Assembly: GCA_945901125.1 (NCBI GenBank)
Contig: CAMDKD010000012.1
Location: 1 to 64,000 of the forward strand
Length of the DNA: 64,000 nt
Reading direction: 5' to 3'
DNA from: Bordetella parapertussis
Lineage (GTDB): Bacteria; Pseudomonadota; Gammaproteobacteria; Burkholderiales; Burkholderiaceae_C
In this document: one piece after another, positions 41,971 to 51,010 of the stretch
How the letters are laid out: each line of letters opens with the position of its first letter
How positions within the stretch are numbered: the first letter of the stretch is position 1
The notes under the pieces: generated by a model
Told to the model about the DNA's origin: nothing
Database searches by the model: none
What the model saw: only the letters and a program-made list of their open reading frames with translations
Made by a program: the position numbers and the translations under genes

Positions 41971-43077
41971 ATGATTGTCTTGAAAGCCACCCAAGAGCAA
42001 ATTCTTGCTTCCCTGCAATCGGTTGCAGGCATTGTCGAGCGCCGTCACACCTTGCCCATTCTGGCCAATGTGATGCTTCGTAAAACCGGTGATGACGTGC
42101 AACTCACTACCAGCGATCTTGAAATTCAAATCCGTACCCAGGCATCGTTGGGTGGAGATAGCGGTAATTTCAGCACCACGGTTGGGGCACGCAAATTGAT
42201 GGATATTTTGCGTTCCATGCCATCAGATCAAACTGTGACGTTGGAATCGAACCAAAACAAATTGCTTTTGAAGAGCGGCAAGAGTCGTTTTTCTTTGCAA
42301 ACATTGCCGGCTGAAGATTTTCCGCTGGTGCAGGAATCTACCAATTTCGGTCCTGCTTTCAGCGTGCCGCAAAAAACGCTCAAAGCATTGCTACAGCAAG
42401 TTTCTTTTTCAATGGCTGTGCACGATATCCGTTACTACTTGAACGGTATTTTGTTTGTTGCCGAAGGCATACAACTAAGCTTGGTAGCGACTGACGGTCA
42501 CCGTTTGGCCTACACATCGGCGACGTTGGAATCCGAAGTTCCCAAGCAGGAAGTGATATTGCCGCGTAAAACTGTGCTTGAGCTGTTGCGTTTGCTCAGT
42601 GATAAAGAGGGTGATATTCACATGCAGTTTGCCAGCAACCAGGCCAGATTTTCTTTCGACGGCAAGGAATTTGTCACCAAGCTCGTCGAGGGCAAATTCC
42701 CTGATTACAACCGCGTGATTCCCAAGAGCCACAAAAACAGCATCACTTTGGGAAAAAGTGCCTTGCTGGTTTGTTTACAGCGTATCGCTATTTTGACAAC
42801 CGATAAATTCAAAGGTGTTCGCATCAATCTGGAACCTGGTGTACTTCGTGTGGCAGCTAGCAATGCCGAACAAGAAGAAGCGATTGATGAAATCGAAGTC
42901 GATTATGCCGGCGACTCTATCGAGATAGGTTTCAATGTGACTTACCTCATCGATGTTCTGGTCAATATGAACGAAGATATGGTGCGCATGGACCTTGCTG
43001 ACTCCAACAGTTCTGTGCTTGTGACCATTCCTGAAAATGCCTTTTTCAAATATGTCGTCATGCCCATGCGTATTTGA
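41971..43077 (+). CDS. dnaN: DNA polymerase III beta sliding clamp
   Basis: The 368-residue clamp subunit is of normal length with three repeated clamp folds. Visible blocks include MIVLKATQEQILASLQSVAGIVERRHTLPILANV, LATDGHRLAYTSA (as VATDGHRLAYT), and the C-terminal FFKYVVMPMRI. It tethers polymerase III to DNA. It has the standard position between dnaA and gyrB. Confidence 0.98.
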   Translation: MIVLKATQEQILASLQSVAGIVERRHTLPILANVMLRKTGDDVQLTTSDLEIQIRTQASLGGDSGNFSTTVGARKLMDILRSMPSDQTVTLESNQNKLLLKSGKSRFSLQTLPAEDFPLVQESTNFGPAFSVPQKTLKALLQQVSFSMAVHDIRYYLNGILFVAEGIQLSLVATDGHRLAYTSATLESEVPKQEVILPRKTVLELLRLLSDKEGDIHMQFASNQARFSFDGKEFVTKLVEGKFPDYNRVIPKSHKNSITLGKSALLVCLQRIAILTTDKFKGVRINLEPGVLRVAASNAEQEEAIDEIEVDYAGDSIEIGFNVTYLIDVLVNMNEDMVRMDLADSNSSVLVTIPENAFFKYVVMPMRI

Positions 43078-43142
43078 GCCGATTTGTAACTAGGTTTTTT
43101 CTGTTTCCTGTTCGCGCCATACAGCGCTAGATGAATTGACAT

Positions 43143-45716
43143 ATGACGACAAGCAATACAGACACTGGCGCAGATGGCCAACCCAATGTTCCCGCCGCTG
43201 ACCAGGCGTATGGCGAAAGCTCGATTCAAATTCTTGAAGGTTTGGAAGCGGTACGTAAGCGGCCAGGCATGTACATTGGCGATACATCTGATGGAACCGG
43301 TTTGCATCATCTGGTTTTTGAGGTAGTCGACAACTCTATTGACGAAGCACTTGCCGGCCACTGTGACGACATAGTTGTCACCATTCATTCAGACAATTCC
43401 ATCAGCGTGACTGACAACGGCAGGGGTATACCTACCGGCGTCAAAATGGATGACAAACACGAACCCAAGCGCAGCGCGTCTGAAATTGCGTTGACTGAAT
43501 TGCACGCAGGCGGTAAGTTCAATCAAAACAGTTACAAGGTCTCAGGCGGCTTGCACGGTGTCGGTGTTTCTTGCGTGAATGCCTTGTCAAGATGGTTGCG
43601 ACTTGTGGTCAGGCGCGATGGCCAGGTTTTTACTTTGGAGTTCGCCAAGGGCTTTGTGCAAAACCGTTTGCTTGAAATGGTTGACGGCGTCGAAGTCTCG
43701 CCTATGCGGGTGACAGGTGTGACGGACAAGCGCGGGACTGAAGTACATTTTTTGCCCGACACCGATATATTCACGCAAAACCATGATTTTCATTACGAAA
43801 TTCTGAGCAAGCGGTTGCGTGAACTCAGTTACTTAAACAACGGCGTGCGCATCCGTTTGATTGACGAACGCACCGGCAAGTCCGATGATTATTCTGGTGC
43901 CGGCGGCGTCAAAGGCTTTGTTGAATTCATCAACTCTGGCAAAAAAATCCTGCACCCAAATGCTTTTTATGCCGAAGGCGAGAGGCCTGCGGAAAGCTAT
44001 GGCGGAATTCCCGGCACACACATAGGTGTTGAAGTCGCCATGCAGTGGAACGACGGTTACAACGAGAGCGTGCTGTGTTTCACCAACAATATTCCGCAAC
44101 GTGACGGCGGCACGCATTTGACTGGCTTGCGAGCGGCCATGACGCGAGTGATCAATAAATACATAGAAGAGCACGACTTTGCCAAAAAGGCCAAGGTCGA
44201 AGTCACTGGTGACGATATGCGCGAAGGTTTGTGCTGTGTTTTGTCGGTGAAAGTACCTGAGCCGAAATTCAGCAGCCAGACCAAGGACAAACTGGTGTCC
44301 AGCGAAGTCCGCGCCCCGGTGGAAGATATCGTGGGCAAAGTGCTGGGCGACTATTTGCAAGAACGTCCCAACGACGCCAAAATCATTTGCGGCAAGATCG
44401 TAGACGCGGCCAGAGCCCGTGAAGCCGCACGCAAGGCGCGTGAAATGACGCGACGCAAAGGCGTTCTTGACGGCATGGGCTTGCCTGGCAAGCTCGCTGA
44501 CTGCCAGGAAAAAGACCCGGCGCTATGTGAAATTTACATCGTCGAGGGCGACTCGGCCGGCGGCTCTGCCAAGCAGGGCAGAGACCGTAAATTTCAAGCC
44601 ATATTGCCTTTGCGCGGCAAAATTTTGAATGTCGAAAAAGCGCGTTACGACAAGTTGCTGACCAGCAATGAAATTTTGACGCTGATTACCGCGCTCGGTA
44701 CCGGCATAGGCAAAGTCAGCGCTGAATCCGGCAAATCAGGCACAGATGACTTCAACATCGACAAATTGCGTTACCACCGCATCATCATCATGACCGATGC
44801 TGACGTCGACGGCGCCCACATACGCACCTTGTTGCTCACCTTTTTTTACCGGCAAATGCCTGAGCTGGTTGAGCGCGGGCATATTTACATTGCGCAACCG
44901 CCTTTGTACAAAGTCAAGGTCGGCAAGGAAGAGCAATACCTCAAAGACCAACCCGCGCTTGATATGTTTTTGATGCGCATCGCCTTGAAAGATGCGGCCT
45001 TGTTTACTGGTGGCGCCAACCCGCGCAGTTTAAGTGGTGAGACACTGGCAGAACTTGCCAGAAAGCACCAACTGGCTGAGGCGGTGATTTCTCGTCTGAG
45101 CAACATCATGGATGCCGAAGCTTTGCGCGCCATGGCCGACGGCGTGTCTTTGGATCTCGACAACCTGGAAGTCGCTCAGCTTTCTGCGATCAGCTTGCAA
45201 GATAAATTGCGCGAGCTTGGCAGTGGTTCTGAAGTTGCAGCCGAATTTGACGTGCGTACAGACAAACCAGTGCTGCGCATCAGCCGCCACCACCATGGCA
45301 ACGTCAAAAGCAGCGTCATCACGCAAGACTTCGTGCACGGTGCGGATTACGCAGCTTTGGCCCTAGCCGCGTCTACCTTCCGCGAATTGCTGGGCGAAGG
45401 CGCGCGCGTAGAGCGCGGCGAGGGCGAGCGGCGCAAAGAAGAAAAGGTTTCTGATTTCCGTCAGGCCATGCGCTGGTTGATTGTCCAGGCTGAGCAAGCC
45501 ACGGCCCGTCAGCGCTACAAGGGCTTGGGCGAGATGAACCCTGAGCAGCTTTGGGAAACCACCATGGATCCCGCGGTACGCCGCTTATTGCGCGTGCAAA
45601 TTGACGATGCGATTGAAGCGGACCGTGTGTTCACCATGTTGATGGGTGATGAAGTAGAGCCGCGCCGTCTATTCATTGAAGGCAACGCTTTGCGGGCTGC
45701 GAATATTGATATTTAA
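43143..45716 (+). CDS. gyrB: DNA gyrase subunit B
   Basis: The 857-residue ATPase subunit of gyrase has the GHKL ATP site (FEVVDNSIDEALAG, VTDNGRGIP, GGLHGVGVSCVNALS), the Toprim domain (YIVEGDSAGGSAKQGRD, PLRGKILNVEKAR, MTDADVDGAHIRTLLLTFFYR) and the C-terminal QRYKGLGEMNPEQLWETTM. The roughly 50 extra residues over the E. coli protein lie mainly in the insert before the C-terminal block, as in other betaproteobacteria. Confidence 0.98.
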   Translation: MTTSNTDTGADGQPNVPAADQAYGESSIQILEGLEAVRKRPGMYIGDTSDGTGLHHLVFEVVDNSIDEALAGHCDDIVVTIHSDNSISVTDNGRGIPTGVKMDDKHEPKRSASEIALTELHAGGKFNQNSYKVSGGLHGVGVSCVNALSRWLRLVVRRDGQVFTLEFAKGFVQNRLLEMVDGVEVSPMRVTGVTDKRGTEVHFLPDTDIFTQNHDFHYEILSKRLRELSYLNNGVRIRLIDERTGKSDDYSGAGGVKGFVEFINSGKKILHPNAFYAEGERPAESYGGIPGTHIGVEVAMQWNDGYNESVLCFTNNIPQRDGGTHLTGLRAAMTRVINKYIEEHDFAKKAKVEVTGDDMREGLCCVLSVKVPEPKFSSQTKDKLVSSEVRAPVEDIVGKVLGDYLQERPNDAKIICGKIVDAARAREAARKAREMTRRKGVLDGMGLPGKLADCQEKDPALCEIYIVEGDSAGGSAKQGRDRKFQAILPLRGKILNVEKARYDKLLTSNEILTLITALGTGIGKVSAESGKSGTDDFNIDKLRYHRIIIMTDADVDGAHIRTLLLTFFYRQMPELVERGHIYIAQPPLYKVKVGKEEQYLKDQPALDMFLMRIALKDAALFTGGANPRSLSGETLAELARKHQLAEAVISRLSNIMDAEALRAMADGVSLDLDNLEVAQLSAISLQDKLRELGSGSEVAAEFDVRTDKPVLRISRHHHGNVKSSVITQDFVHGADYAALALAASTFRELLGEGARVERGEGERRKEEKVSDFRQAMRWLIVQAEQATARQRYKGLGEMNPEQLWETTMDPAVRRLLRVQIDDAIEADRVFTMLMGDEVEPRRLFIEGNALRAANIDI

Positions 45717-45795
45717 GTAGTGCTCACATTGGTATTAGACGCAGCCCTCATCTCTGGGCGGCGGCTTAAAATGCTCTTTTGAATGAGGCGCAAGC

Positions 45796-47751
45796 ATGCA
45801 ATTTCCAGCGCACTTTGATGTGATTGTTGTCGGTGGCGGCCACGCCGGGACAGAGGCCGCACTGGCCAGTGCGCGCATGGGTTGTCGTACCTTGTTATTA
45901 ACGCACAACATTGAAACCTTGGGTCAAATGAGTTGCAACCCTTCCATTGGCGGGATTGGAAAAGGTCATCTGGTCAAAGAGGTAGATGCGCTAGGTGGTG
46001 TCATGGCGCTGGCGACCGACCTGGCCGGTATCCAGTTCCGCATACTCAACCGCTCCAAAGGCCCGGCCGTGCGCGCCACACGTGCGCAGGCTGACCGCAT
46101 GCTTTATAAAGCCGCGGTTCGTCACCGGCTTGAAAACCAACCAAACCTGTGGTTGTTTCAGCAAGCGGTAGAAGATTTGATGATAGAAGGCTCAAGACTC
46201 GTCGGCGCAATCACGCAAGTAGGCGTTCGCTTTACTGCCCGGACTGTGGTTTTGACCGCGGGCACTTTTCTGGATGGAAAAATCCATGTGGGTTTAGAAA
46301 ACCATTCAGCCGGACGCGCTGGAGATCCTCCGTCCTTGCGTTTATCGGCACGATTGAAAGAATTGAAGTTACCGCAAGGCCGCTTGAAAACCGGCACGCC
46401 TCCGCGCATCGACGGTCGCAGCATAGATTTCACCCGCTGTACCGAACAAGCGGGCGACGGCATGCCGGGTGGAGAGTCTTTAGAGCTGCCGGTTTTCAGT
46501 TACATGGGTCGGCGCGACATGCATCCGTCTCAGGTCGCTTGCTGGATCACGCATACCAACGAGAAAACCCATGACATTATCCGCAGCGGGTTCGACCGCA
46601 GCCCCATGTTCACCGGAAAAATTGAAGGTGTCGGCCCGCGCTATTGTCCAAGCGTGGAAGATAAAGTAAATCGCTTCGCTGACAAGAGCAGCCACCAGAT
46701 TTTTCTGGAACCCGAGGGGCTGACAACCCACGAGTATTACCCTAACGGGATTTCTACGAGCCTGCCTTTTGATATCCAATACCAGCTAGTCAGATCCATG
46801 GCCGGTTTGGAAAATGCACATATTTTGCGCCCGGGGTATGCGATTGAATACGATTACTTTGACCCGCGAGAATTGCGCAGAAGCTTTGAAACCAAGTCTA
46901 TCCAGGGTTTGTTTTTTGCCGGACAAATCAATGGCACCACTGGTTATGAAGAGGCCGCCGCCCAGGGTTTGTATGCCGGCATCAACGCGGCTTTGCTATG
47001 CCAGGACAAAGAGGCCTGGACTCCCGGGCGTGATCAGGCTTATCTCGGTGTGCTGGTTGATGACTTGATCAATCAAGGTGTGGTTGAGCCGTACCGAATG
47101 TTCACCAGTCGCGCGGAGTTCCGCCTTCAGTTACGTGAAGACAATGCCGACGCGCGCTTGACTGACAAAGGCCGAGAGCTGGGATTGATTGACGACGCGC
47201 GCTGGGATTCTTTTTGCCGTAAACGCGACGCTGTTTCACGTGAAACACAGCGCCTGGCTTCTATCTGGGTCAACCCGGGCAACCTGTCTCCCGCCGAGTC
47301 CGGGCGGGTTTTGGGCAAACCCATAGCCCATGAACACAGCCTGGCAGACTTGTTGCGTCGCCCTGATGTCAGCTACGAGCTGCTCATGAGTCTTGATGGT
47401 GGGCGTTTTGCAAGCGCCGACCTTGCTGCGCTTGACGATGTTTCACGTGAAACAGTGGTCGAACAACTCGATATCGCGGCCAAATACTCGGGCTACATAG
47501 ACCGGCAGCAGGAAGAGGTGAGGCGCGCGGCGAGTTATGAACATTTGGCGCTGCCTGTGGAGCTTGACTACATGACCATTCCGGCACTGAGTATGGAGGT
47601 GCGGCAGAAGCTGCAAAAACACCGGCCCGAAACCCTCGGCCAGGCGTCGCGCATTTCTGGCGTCACGCCTGCGGCCATCTCATTGTTGCTGGTTCACCTC
47701 AGAAGAGCGCGCTTTGGCGGCGAAGCGGAAAAAGCCGGAGCCATGGGTTGA
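45796..47751 (+). CDS. mnmG: tRNA uridine-5-carboxymethylaminomethyl modification enzyme MnmG
   Basis: The 651-residue FAD protein partners MnmE. The N-terminal Rossmann motif is VIVVGGGHAGTEAALASARMG. MSCNPSIGGIGKGHLVKEVDALGG and the catalytic-Cys block KTGTPPRIDGRS follow. The C-terminal helical domain ends with HLRRARFGG. Two perfect parS palindromes lie inside the reading frame (47232 and 47439), each encoding Val-Ser-Arg-Glu-Thr. The stop overlaps the rsmG start. Confidence 0.97.
   Translation: MQFPAHFDVIVVGGGHAGTEAALASARMGCRTLLLTHNIETLGQMSCNPSIGGIGKGHLVKEVDALGGVMALATDLAGIQFRILNRSKGPAVRATRAQADRMLYKAAVRHRLENQPNLWLFQQAVEDLMIEGSRLVGAITQVGVRFTARTVVLTAGTFLDGKIHVGLENHSAGRAGDPPSLRLSARLKELKLPQGRLKTGTPPRIDGRSIDFTRCTEQAGDGMPGGESLELPVFSYMGRRDMHPSQVACWITHTNEKTHDIIRSGFDRSPMFTGKIEGVGPRYCPSVEDKVNRFADKSSHQIFLEPEGLTTHEYYPNGISTSLPFDIQYQLVRSMAGLENAHILRPGYAIEYDYFDPRELRRSFETKSIQGLFFAGQINGTTGYEEAAAQGLYAGINAALLCQDKEAWTPGRDQAYLGVLVDDLINQGVVEPYRMFTSRAEFRLQLREDNADARLTDKGRELGLIDDARWDSFCRKRDAVSRETQRLASIWVNPGNLSPAESGRVLGKPIAHEHSLADLLRRPDVSYELLMSLDGGRFASADLAALDDVSRETVVEQLDIAAKYSGYIDRQQEEVRRAASYEHLALPVELDYMTIPALSMEVRQKLQKHRPETLGQASRISGVTPAAISLLLVHLRRARFGGEAEKAGAMG
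47232..47247. promoter_or_regulatory. parS site 1 (inside mnmG)
   Basis: TGTTTCACGTGAAACA is a perfect 16-bp palindrome identical to the consensus chromosomal parS. It is read in mnmG as part of the peptide AVSRETQ. ParB is encoded 2.8 kb downstream. Confidence 0.97.
47439..47454. promoter_or_regulatory. parS site 2 (inside mnmG)
   Basis: A second perfect TGTTTCACGTGAAACA lies 207 bp after the first, in the same reading frame, again encoding VSRET. The surrounding codons differ, so the repeat is set by the DNA site rather than by a recent duplication. Confidence 0.97.
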
Positions 47752-48386
47752 AGACGTCGTTGGCCTTGGCGTTGGCCGAGGGTTTGCAGTCTTTGTCGTT
47801 GGAGTTAAAACAGGCTCAGCAACAGGCCTTGCTGGATTACATTGCATTGCTTGGCAAGTGGAACAAGGTCTATAACTTGACCGCCGTGCGCGAACCCGAG
47901 CAGATGCTTAGCCAACATGTGCTCGACTGTTTGGCCGTGCTGCCGCCATTGAAACAAGTTTTCCCCGAAGCCCTTGACTTGATTGATGTCGGGGCAGGCG
48001 GCGGCTTGCCATCTGTGGTTTTTGCCATTGCCTGTCCGCACTGGCAGATTACCGCAGTGGATACAGTGGCGAAAAAAGCGGCGTTTATTCAAACCACGGC
48101 GCACAGTCTTAGGTTGGTTAACCTGAAGGCTGTTCATTCTCGGGTTGAGGCGTTGACCGGAGGCTTTGATGTGGTGACCTGTCGCGCCTATGCCTCGCTG
48201 CATGATTTTTGCGATTCGTCACGCCATTTGTTGAAGCCGAACGGCGTGTGGATGGCCATGAAGGCAAAACTGTCGGCTGAAGAATTGACGGATTTGCCCG
48301 CTACCGTTCGCGTCGATAAAGTTGAAACGCTGGCGGTTCCTGGCCTGGAAGCAGACCGGTGTCTGGTCTGGATGCGTCCGGTTTGA
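47748..48386 (+). CDS. rsmG: 16S rRNA m7G527 methyltransferase
   Basis: The 212-residue GidB/RsmG enzyme methylates G527 of 16S rRNA. The SAM-binding motif is DLIDVGAGGGLPSVVFAIA. The helix before it (LLDYIALLGKWNKVYNLTAVREPEQMLSQHVLDCLAV) and VVTCRAYASLHDF are typical. The frame has no ATG; it must start at a TTG, most simply the one at 47748 that overlaps the mnmG stop (TTGA), implying coupled translation. Confidence 0.93.
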   Translation: MKTSLALALAEGLQSLSLELKQAQQQALLDYIALLGKWNKVYNLTAVREPEQMLSQHVLDCLAVLPPLKQVFPEALDLIDVGAGGGLPSVVFAIACPHWQITAVDTVAKKAAFIQTTAHSLRLVNLKAVHSRVEALTGGFDVVTCRAYASLHDFCDSSRHLLKPNGVWMAMKAKLSAEELTDLPATVRVDKVETLAVPGLEADRCLVWMRPV

Positions 48387-48475
48387 CCTGTTACAGGGGC
48401 TGCTTGTGTTGTCCTGATTCGGGTTTTCAGCTGGTGCGAACGCCCGGACAAGCGGCATTTTGATGGCAATGGTCA

Positions 48476-48491
48476 TGTTTCACGTGAAACA
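48476..48491. promoter_or_regulatory. parS site 3 (intergenic)
   Basis: A third perfect TGTTTCACGTGAAACA lies in the gap between rsmG and the LysE-type transporter gene, about 0.7 kb before parA. Confidence 0.97.
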
Positions 48492-48562
48492 ATGCGCTAA
48501 CCTTGGCTGACTGGCAGTTACACTGTCAGACCCGCACAGGCTATCAGTCTCAAGGTTCTTCC

Positions 48563-49177
48563 ATGGTTGGTATCTCAGATTACCCGGCGTTTGCCGGTGC
48601 CGTCATCGTATTTCTGGCCATTCCAGGCCCGGGTAATTTGGCCTTGCTGACGGCGACCGCGACAGGAGGACGCAAGGGCGGCATCAGTGCAACCGCCGGC
48701 GTCATCGCCGGTGACCAGGTGTTGATGTGGGCGGCGGTTGCCGGGTTGGCGGCCTTATTGACTGCTTCACCCATTTGGTTTGCTGCTGTGCAATGGTTAG
48801 GTGCCTTGTATCTGGCTTATCTGGGGATACAGATGTGGAGGAAAACCCCGGCAGATACCCCGATTCTTGACATGTCGTCAGGTCACTTTTTCCGTCAGAC
48901 GTTTTTCATCACCTTGCTCAACCCCAAGGCTATTGTGTTTTACATGGCATTTTTTCCGCTGTTCGTCGATGTACAGCAACAACCCGGTGTGCTGAGCTTT
49001 GCGGTCATGGCTGCCACGGTTGCAGTGTTGACGTTCTTGTACGGTTTAGGCTTGACGCTTTTGTCTTACCACCTGGCCGGACGCATGCGACAACACCCGT
49101 TGCTGGGACAGTGCTTGCAAAAGGCTGCCGGCGTGGTGCTGCTTGGTTTCGGTTTGCGTTTGGTTTTACAGAAATAA
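48563..49177 (+). CDS. LysE/RhtB family amino-acid exporter
   Basis: The 204-residue membrane protein has six hydrophobic segments and the family signature near the N-terminus (FLAIPGPGNLALLTATATGGRKGGISATAG) plus LNPKAIVFYMAFFPLFV. These proteins export amino acids or similar compounds; the substrate is not predictable. The ATG at 48563 is chosen because the frame upstream of it is not hydrophobic and has no family similarity. It is inserted between rsmG and parA, which are usually adjacent. Confidence 0.9.
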   Translation: MVGISDYPAFAGAVIVFLAIPGPGNLALLTATATGGRKGGISATAGVIAGDQVLMWAAVAGLAALLTASPIWFAAVQWLGALYLAYLGIQMWRKTPADTPILDMSSGHFFRQTFFITLLNPKAIVFYMAFFPLFVDVQQQPGVLSFAVMAATVAVLTFLYGLGLTLLSYHLAGRMRQHPLLGQCLQKAAGVVLLGFGLRLVLQK

Positions 49178-49182
49178 TCAAC

Positions 49183-49980
49183 ATGGCTCATATTTTTTGC
49201 ATTGCCAATCAAAAAGGCGGGGTTGGTAAGACCACTACCACCATCAATCTGGCCGCCGCATTGGCTGCCATTAACCAGCGGGTCTTGATGATCGATCTTG
49301 ACCCCCAGGGGAATGCCACCATGGGCTCGGGCGTTGACAAACGCCAGCTGAAGTTTTCGGTGTATGACGTGTTGCTGGGCGAAAACTCCATAGCACAGGC
49401 GCGTACGCGCAGCCGCTGGGGCGAAGCCGCGGCCCGCCAGGACATGCCGACCTATGACGTGCTGGGCGCCAACCGGGATTTGGCCGGTGCCGAGGTGGAG
49501 TTGGTCAACCTGGAGCATCGCGAAAACCGCTTGAAAAACGCCATTGCCGAAGCCATTCACGAGTACGACATCGTGCTGATCGATTGCCCGCCGTCTTTGT
49601 CTTTGCTGACCCTCAATGGCTTGTGCTCAGCGCACGGTGTCATCGTGCCCATGCAGTGCGAGTACTTTGCGCTGGAAGGGCTGACCGACCTGGTCAACAC
49701 CATCAAACAGGTGCACGCCAACTTGAACAAAGACTTGAAAATCATAGGCCTGCTGCGCGTCATGTTTGACCCGCGCATCACTTTGCAGCAACAAGTCAGT
49801 GATCAACTCAAAGCTCATTTTGGCGACAAGGTATTCAATACCTTGATACCGCGCAACGTGCGTTTGGCAGAAGCGCCCAGCTACGGCCTGCCCGGGGTGG
49901 TGTTTGACCCGTCAGCCAAAGGCAGTCTGGCCTTTATAGATTTCGCCAAGGAATTGGTGCATAGATTCCAAACCAGTTAA
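49183..49980 (+). CDS. parA: Chromosome partitioning ATPase ParA (Soj)
   Basis: The 265-residue ATPase has the deviant Walker A motif ANQKGGVGKTTTTINLAA, Walker A' MIDLDPQGNATMGSG and Walker B DIVLIDCPPSLSLLTLNGL. The start MAHIFCIANQKGG at 49183 lies 5 bp after the LysE-type gene; the longer frame overlaps that gene. It works with ParB at the three nearby parS sites to segregate the origin region. Confidence 0.97.
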   Translation: MAHIFCIANQKGGVGKTTTTINLAAALAAINQRVLMIDLDPQGNATMGSGVDKRQLKFSVYDVLLGENSIAQARTRSRWGEAAARQDMPTYDVLGANRDLAGAEVELVNLEHRENRLKNAIAEAIHEYDIVLIDCPPSLSLLTLNGLCSAHGVIVPMQCEYFALEGLTDLVNTIKQVHANLNKDLKIIGLLRVMFDPRITLQQQVSDQLKAHFGDKVFNTLIPRNVRLAEAPSYGLPGVVFDPSAKGSLAFIDFAKELVHRFQTS

Positions 49981-50007
49981 ATAACCGCAACCTCAAAGAG
50001 AAGAGCC

Positions 50008-50910
50008 ATGGCAACAAAGAAAATCAAGGGATTGGGGCGTGGCCTAGAGGCTTTATTGGGCCCAACCGCCAGCGAGTCCATTCAAATGGCAGCAGCAGAG
50101 GGTGCGCCAACGGTATTGAAGTTGGATCAGCTGATCGCCGGTGTTTACCAGCCGCGCAAGCGCATGGACGAAGGCGCTTTGTATGAGCTGGCTGAAAGCA
50201 TCAAATCACAAGGCATCATGCAGCCCATATTGGTGCGCAAAATCGATGGTGGCGGCTATGAAATCATCGCCGGAGAGCGGCGTTTTCGCGCGGCAAAGCT
50301 GGCCGGTTTGACCGAAGTGCCGGTGCTGGTGCGCGATGTCAGCGACCAAAATGCTGCGGCCATGGCCTTGATAGAAAACATGCAGCGCGAGGATTTGAAC
50401 CCGCTGGAAGAAGCCCAGGGCTTGCAGCGACTGATACGCGAATTCGGTTTGACCCACGAAGCCGCCGCGCAAGCGGTGGGCCGCTCGCGCAGTGCCGCCA
50501 GCAACTTGTTGCGCTTGCTGAACCTGGCCGAACCAGTGCAAACCATGTTGATTGCCGGAGACATTGACATGGGTCACGCACGCGCTTTGCTGTCGCTGGA
50601 CAAGGCGGCGCAAATCACGGCAGCCAATCAAATCAGCGCCAAAAAAATGTCAGTGCGTGAGGCTGAAACGCTGGTGAAAAAAATCGGTGCCGACTTCTCG
50701 CTGGTGACACAAAAACCGGCCAAGGAAAAGTCCCGAGACATCAAAAGACTCGAGGAAGAATTATCTGATTTGTTGACGGCACAGGTTGAAATCCGGGTGA
50801 AAAAACAAAGCAAGCGTTTTGGCAAAATTGATCAATCCGGCGAAATTTCCATCGCCTTTGGATCGCTAGACGCATTGAACGGCTTGATTGAAAAATTACA
50901 ATCTTCCTAG
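50008..50910 (+). CDS. parB: Chromosome partitioning protein ParB (Spo0J)
   Basis: The 300-residue CTPase clamp begins KKIKGLGRGLEALLG. The CTP-binding domain carries GERRFRAAKLAGL (C-motif) and ALIENMQREDLNPLEEA. The helix-turn-helix region is LTHEAAAQAVGRSRSAASNLLRLL, and the C-terminal dimer domain ends in FGSLDALNGLIEKL. It binds parS and spreads along DNA. It lies 27 bp downstream of parA. Confidence 0.97.
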   Translation: MATKKIKGLGRGLEALLGPTASESIQMAAAEGAPTVLKLDQLIAGVYQPRKRMDEGALYELAESIKSQGIMQPILVRKIDGGGYEIIAGERRFRAAKLAGLTEVPVLVRDVSDQNAAAMALIENMQREDLNPLEEAQGLQRLIREFGLTHEAAAQAVGRSRSAASNLLRLLNLAEPVQTMLIAGDIDMGHARALLSLDKAAQITAANQISAKKMSVREAETLVKKIGADFSLVTQKPAKEKSRDIKRLEEELSDLLTAQVEIRVKKQSKRFGKIDQSGEISIAFGSLDALNGLIEKLQSS

Positions 50911-51010
50911 GGCATACACAATGGCGCTAACTGCATCAAGAGGTTATGCTCTAGGGTTGTGTAAGTTGCTGTTTGCTTAAGTCTTTTTTATATCTGTTCT
51001 GGAGTTCCAC

